Of a stretch of DNA of 64,000 bases, positions 60,047-64,000 are shown in pieces. Under the pieces are notes generated by a model. That model did not search any database. It was not told where the DNA came from and saw only the letters and a list, made by a program, of their open reading frames with translations. The position numbers were made by a program, and so were the translations under genes. The stretch comes from Guadua angustifolia. Its lineage: Eukaryota; Streptophyta; Magnoliopsida; Poales; Poaceae. The stretch covers positions 4,402,001-4,466,000 of the forward strand of contig CM070503.1 in the NCBI GenBank assembly GCA_036346375.1, given 5' to 3'. Every line of letters starts with the position of its first letter. Position 1 is the stretch's first letter.

Positions 60047-60084
60047 ATTGATTCTCCAGCGGTTAAGCCAAACTAAGGAGATTT

Positions 60085-60098
60085 GGCTCGATACCAAT
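60085..60098 (-). promoter_or_regulatory. Sirevirus primer-binding site
   Basis: On the minus strand TGGTATCGAGCC follows the right (5') LTR after a 2-nt gap. It resembles the complement of the initiator-Met tRNA 3' end with small changes. Confidence 0.82.
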
Positions 60099-61762
60099 TG
60101 AAGGATCGATAAAGTCGCCTAGAGGGGTGAATAGGCGTAATAAAGTTTAAAACAAATTTAGCGGCGAAATATCGGAATATCCGACTTTGATATCGGACTA
60201 TCCGATTTATATCGAACTATCCGATACTGCAGGTCGGACAATCCGATCAGAGCGCAATAAACCCTAAAAAGTAGATCCGAGAAATTAGAGAGACTAAATT
60301 TCTACCAAATGAAATTTCGAGCTAAGGCAACTACCAAAGAACTAGATCAACCAATATCTATCGCAAGTAGCTACCAAATACTTGAATCCCCAAAGATTAA
60401 GTCAAGAGCACACGGGACAAATAGAAAACTCACAAACCAAGGAGATGCAGCGATTTTTTCCGGTTCGGATCTTTGAGGAGATCCTCGTCTCCGCTGAGGA
60501 GGCACAAAGCCCGGTCCCTTTCGACCACGATCCTCCGGTGTTGCACAAAGCACTCGCCGGTTTCACTTCTTGATCCCTTTCCTTGCGGAGGTGGAATCGA
60601 CCTTCACAAACTCCGGCGCTTCCCACACGAGATCGGGAGCTCACCGGTGACTCCTAGCCGTCTAGGAGACCTCAATCTCCAAGAGTAATAAATGGAGTGT
60701 AGACCCGCTCTTGAAAATTTCCCTAGTGCTCAAAAGAACTTTCACGATTTGCAACAAAGCACTAGAAATCACTTGCTCCAATCTCTCAACAAATTTCTCA
60801 AGGATGAACTCAAGAGAGAGCAAGAAAGACCAAGAGAAGAGTTAATGCTCAGTACACTGGTAGGTAGGAGTAAATGAGGGAGAGAGTGGGGTATTTATAG
60901 CCAGGACACAAAATATAGCCGTTCTGCCCTGTGTCAGACCCCCACATCGGACTATCCGATGGCAGACATCGGACTATCCGATATGTGCAAATCACCAGAT
61001 TCGACTCCACTCAAGAATCCAAAATTTTGCTGAGAAAAAGCACACATCGGACTATCCGATTTCACACATCGGATGTTCCGATGTTTCCAGAGAGATTTTC
61101 AAAGCAACAATAAAATCCAAAATCTTTCTAAGTCCACATCGGATGTTCCGATCTTAAACATCTAATGTCCGATGTTTCCGAGAGTTCCAAATCCAAAGAC
61201 TTAGAAAAAATCAGATCACATCGGACTATCCGATATCAACCATCGGACATTCCGATGTTTCGAGAGGTCCAAGTGCAAAGACTTAGAAAATATTTCAAAT
61301 CACATCGGACTATCCGATATCAACCATCGGACATTCCGATGTTTCCGAGAGTTTTCAAACATGCAACCACACACGCACGGAGAGTCCGATACCATCGGAT
61401 CGTCTGATATTAACATCGGACATTCCGATAATATCAAAGACAACTGAAATGCAAAGTGAGTGCCGTGCATGGAGACTTCAAAACCAAATTTATAAGAGAT
61501 GTTCATCTCGAGCACAGAGGTTATTTCTAAAGCATGTACATTCCATCCTCTTAATAGTACGGTGTTCCTATTGACTCAATAAAGTAAAAGATCTACCCTA
61601 AGTCGACGCCTGCTCATCTTTTCACTTTTGAGGGTCAACAACGTCCGTAGATGCGCTTCTTTTGGGACTGCCACCTGCTTATATACTCATTTAAGCCATT
61701 AGTCCCTTAATCGTTTGTCATTAATCAACCAAAACACAATTAGGGGCCTAGATGCACTTTCA
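60099..61762 (-). repeat. Right (5') LTR of the Sirevirus
   Basis: This is the partner of 50111-51773, with the same palindrome clusters (60170-60250, 60950-61440). It would carry the promoter. The target duplication CTAAT follows at 61763-61767. Confidence 0.93.
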
Positions 61763-61767
61763 CTAAT

Positions 61768-64000
61768 CATGTTTTAAAACTCACCTCGCTGCTTATCTAG
61801 ATTATATACCATAAAAATGAGCTAGAACCAGAAAAGTTCTATACTTCTGAATGGAAAGCTTCGAATGGTTGTTTAAATGAAAACTGGAAGAATTTAAAGT
61901 CCTATTTTTCTAAAAGAAATATAAAGAGAGTAGCATCAGTTATACATATACTCTTTTCTAATCTATAGAATTTAGTCTCCTTATTTATGTACTCGTTTCC
62001 CTTGTGTAGAATTTTCTTTCTTCACTCTTAAGGCATCCCTTTTAGAAGTATTTCTTTCCTTATTCTGTTTGCGAAATGAAAATCGCGAACAAATCTTTTG
62101 AAAAGAATTCTGGTAACAAGTCAGCAACATCATGACGTCTATATCAGCAACTTCAAGAAGATGGGGATAGCGAAGCATCACAACCTCTTCGACTTCATAG
62201 AAGCCTTGGAAGACTAACACAACAAGTGGTGCAAAAATTAAAAGAAACTCAAGGTTAATAGCCTACAATAAAAGCTAGCATTATGCAAGCTACATATTAT
62301 TCTAGCGATATGGTAAACCTCTTATGCGTAAATATGTATGATTCGCAAGTAGAAGAAAAACCATAGATACCCTTCCTACATACTAAGCAAAATGTATACA
62401 TATTGTTTATGTGTTATTGAAATTTTGTTGTAAATCTTTTGTATTGTTTTCGGGTTACTCTCGTGAATGTTAAACCACTAGGTTGAAATTTACGATGTGT
62501 TAACCCTACCTAATAAGAAAAAATTAATTAAGGAAATTTTTAAAGAACGAATTGTTGCCGTGTAATCCAACAGAATTCCATCTAAGTAGCCTTACTCTAA
62601 AAAAATATTGTTGCAGGATGTCTGCGACGCAATTCATTAATACATCTACTAAAGTAATGAGTAAAAAAATAATAATAATTAAATTAGCCTTTATAATTGA
62701 CCTTCAGCCTCCTCAAATATTTTAACATGCTCTGTATATCTCTGTAAATTAGCTTATTCTTACTAATGATTCTCAGTGTAAACTACTAACACTCCTCATC
62801 TAATTCGTGAAACCCCGCAAGACACTCCACTGCCAAGAAATGATAATCCTACCATAGTTCAACTAAATTCGTTGTATTTAGCTAGAGCACTTCCTTTCCA
62901 CATAGCAATCGTCATGACTCTCCACTTTCTCAATGTTCAAAAAAAATTGTTAGAATCTGTAACCATGGTGTAAATGCTCACCGTAATTGAACAAATCACC
63001 AAATGCACACCGTTCTGTTCTAAAAACTCGCACAAGATATTTCTAATATTGGTGTAGCTTCTATCAGAAAAGGAAATGGTTTAAACTAAAAACCTACTTC
63101 TATATCTTATTTGATACCTACACATTGTTCTTTGAAGTATTGTCAACCCAGTCAGTCCGAAGCTCGTGCTTGCACTCGCTATGGAGAAATAGGTCATGTT
63201 GTTGATGAGAGTGCAATCAATTGCTCCGGCTGTGAAGGAAATCATTCTCATAGAAAATATCCTGTAAGCAATATAGCTTGTTACCCTTGTGAATGTCAAG
63301 ATTATTGTCTAGTTCAATGCCCTTGATCTGATAGTCGCCAATACAAATTTTGCTCAAGATTTGGTGATCAAAAGAGGAAGAAAACCAGCCACATAAGAAA
63401 TATCACTTAAGGAATTATAGAAATAACACTTGATCCTAACTACCTTCACTAAGAAAGTAGTAAATGGTAATCCCCAATGGCATGTTCCTTGTCTGATAAA
63501 GAAAGTCATTAGGCTAAAGAATGTTCTGAGAAACAACAAATTGAAATTCACAAGATAATATTAAGTATACAAATAACCGAACATGACATCATGAGAAAAC
63601 GTGAATGCTTCAACCATCACGAAAAGAACCAAATTCCTAAACGATGTCCACAAGTGAACAAATATCTCCTATAGTCATAGACATACCAAGAATTTCAGCA
63701 ATCAAGTTTATAACTCCAAGAATAGAAGAAATAAAATCAAGGCGAGTTCACCAAGAAGCGATAAAGAAAAGGGCGATTAAACGAAGATGCTTGTCCTAGA
63801 AGAATTCTCGCTCAACTTTATCCTCAATCTCAATTGTCATCTATTCATCTTTCTAATAACACCAATGAATAATTGTCCGGTAAAAAAATATCGGAAAGTC
63901 AATATTATTTGCCTTTGCTATGAAAAACATAAGTATTATGCCAATCTGCTGCCTTAAGCAAGAAGCAAACTCCACCTCATTCTCAACCCCGACAAGCTAC
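61768..64000 (+). mobile_element. Gypsy element: internal region, continued, with decayed gag
   Basis: This continues the element whose 5' LTR is at 46156-49312, after the Sirevirus and beyond the window edge. The interior is full of stops. Only the zinc knuckle block at 63150-63325 is recognisable. No RT is reached. Confidence 0.6.
63150..63325 (+). pseudogene. Gag zinc-knuckle array of the gypsy element, degenerate
   Basis: Three successive CCHC-like boxes can be read: CTRYGEIGHVVDES, CSGCEGNHSHRKY and CYPCECQDYCLVQC. Each fits C-x2-C-x4-H-x4-C with one or two substitutions, mostly Cys or His to Tyr or Ser. Such changes follow from C-to-T or G-to-A decay, as expected for methylated elements. 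A stop follows at 63324. The position about 2.2 kb inside the element fits gag. Confidence 0.55.

Larger units (their letters stand above)
50111..61762 (-). mobile_element. Sirevirus (Ty1/Copia) retrotransposon, nearly complete, 11.65 kb
   Basis: LTRs of 1,663 and 1,664 bp (50111-51773, 60099-61762) begin TGAAGGATCG and end GATGCACTTTCA. The perfect duplication CTAAT flanks them (50106-50110, 61763-61767). On the minus strand the order is primer site, gag, protease, integrase, RT, RNase H, an extra 3' ORF, then several polypurine tracts. Integrase before RT is the Copia order, and the extra 3' ORF and tract cluster mark the Sirevirus group. The pol frame is long and open except for one stop. 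Gag, protease and the 3' ORF have small frameshifts. It was inserted into the internal region of the gypsy element and is therefore younger. Confidence 0.95.

Noticed and set aside
63111..63326. Possible host zinc-finger gene
   Set aside because: The knuckles are degenerate, the frame is short and the position fits gag of the surrounding gypsy element.

Overview
The window is plant nuclear DNA, most likely from a grass. It holds one intact intron-containing host gene in a bed of nested transposable elements: a Sirevirus-type Copia element, Ty3/gypsy elements, a CACTA element, Stowaway- and Tourist-like MITEs, Helitrons and a TRIM. Fragments of host genes have been copied or left behind among them. 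No rRNA, tRNA, CRISPR or bacterial-type operon is visible. All coordinates were read by eye from motifs, target-site duplications (TSDs) and splice sites; no alignment or database search was run.

Layout. 613-7929 is a decayed Ty3/gypsy element on the minus strand (TSD CGAGT), interrupted by a doubly truncated LINE piece (931-2450) and a 505-bp hAT-like MITE (5576-6080). 8041-14712 is a 6.7-kb non-autonomous CACTA element (TSD TAA) carrying exons of a class XI myosin. 14713-17531 is GC-rich and then AT-rich intergenic DNA with a 60-bp tandem repeat. 17537-18072 is a structurally complete TRIM (TSD AAAAT). 18392-about 19083 is the broken 5' part of a gene for a chloroplast IF-3-like protein, followed by a 715-bp Helitron (19568-20282). 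20283-29202 is long, AT-rich and gene-poor, with one recognisable hexokinase exon (22106-22249) and a nearly perfect 311-bp tandem duplication. Two MITEs (29212-29467, 29969-30215) and a 2.7-kb Helitron-like AT-rich block (31047-33736) follow.

The real gene is on the minus strand at 34418-40651: six coding exons for a QWRF-domain (AUGMIN subunit 8-like) microtubule-associated protein. Its large first exon has grown by about 22 tandem copies of a roughly 37-residue Ser/Arg-rich unit, giving a predicted protein of 1,367 aa. This is about twice the usual length for the family.

From 41.1 to 46.1 kb lie upstream DNA, a MULE-like MITE, a Stowaway MITE with a Tourist-like MITE nested inside it, and a foldback element. 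From 46156 to the end is a Ty3/gypsy element on the plus strand, with a 3.16-kb LTR, a primer-binding site and decayed gag zinc knuckles. A nearly complete 11.65-kb Sirevirus (50111-61762, minus strand, TSD CTAAT) is inserted in it. That Sirevirus has gag, protease, integrase, RT and RNase H, an extra 3' ORF, several polypurine tracts and dozens of copies of a near-palindromic motif, ATCGGACTATCCGAT.

The most notable items are the repeat-expanded QWRF gene, the LINE patch that fits its target to the base with no TSD, the myosin exons in the CACTA element, and the palindrome clusters of the Sirevirus.
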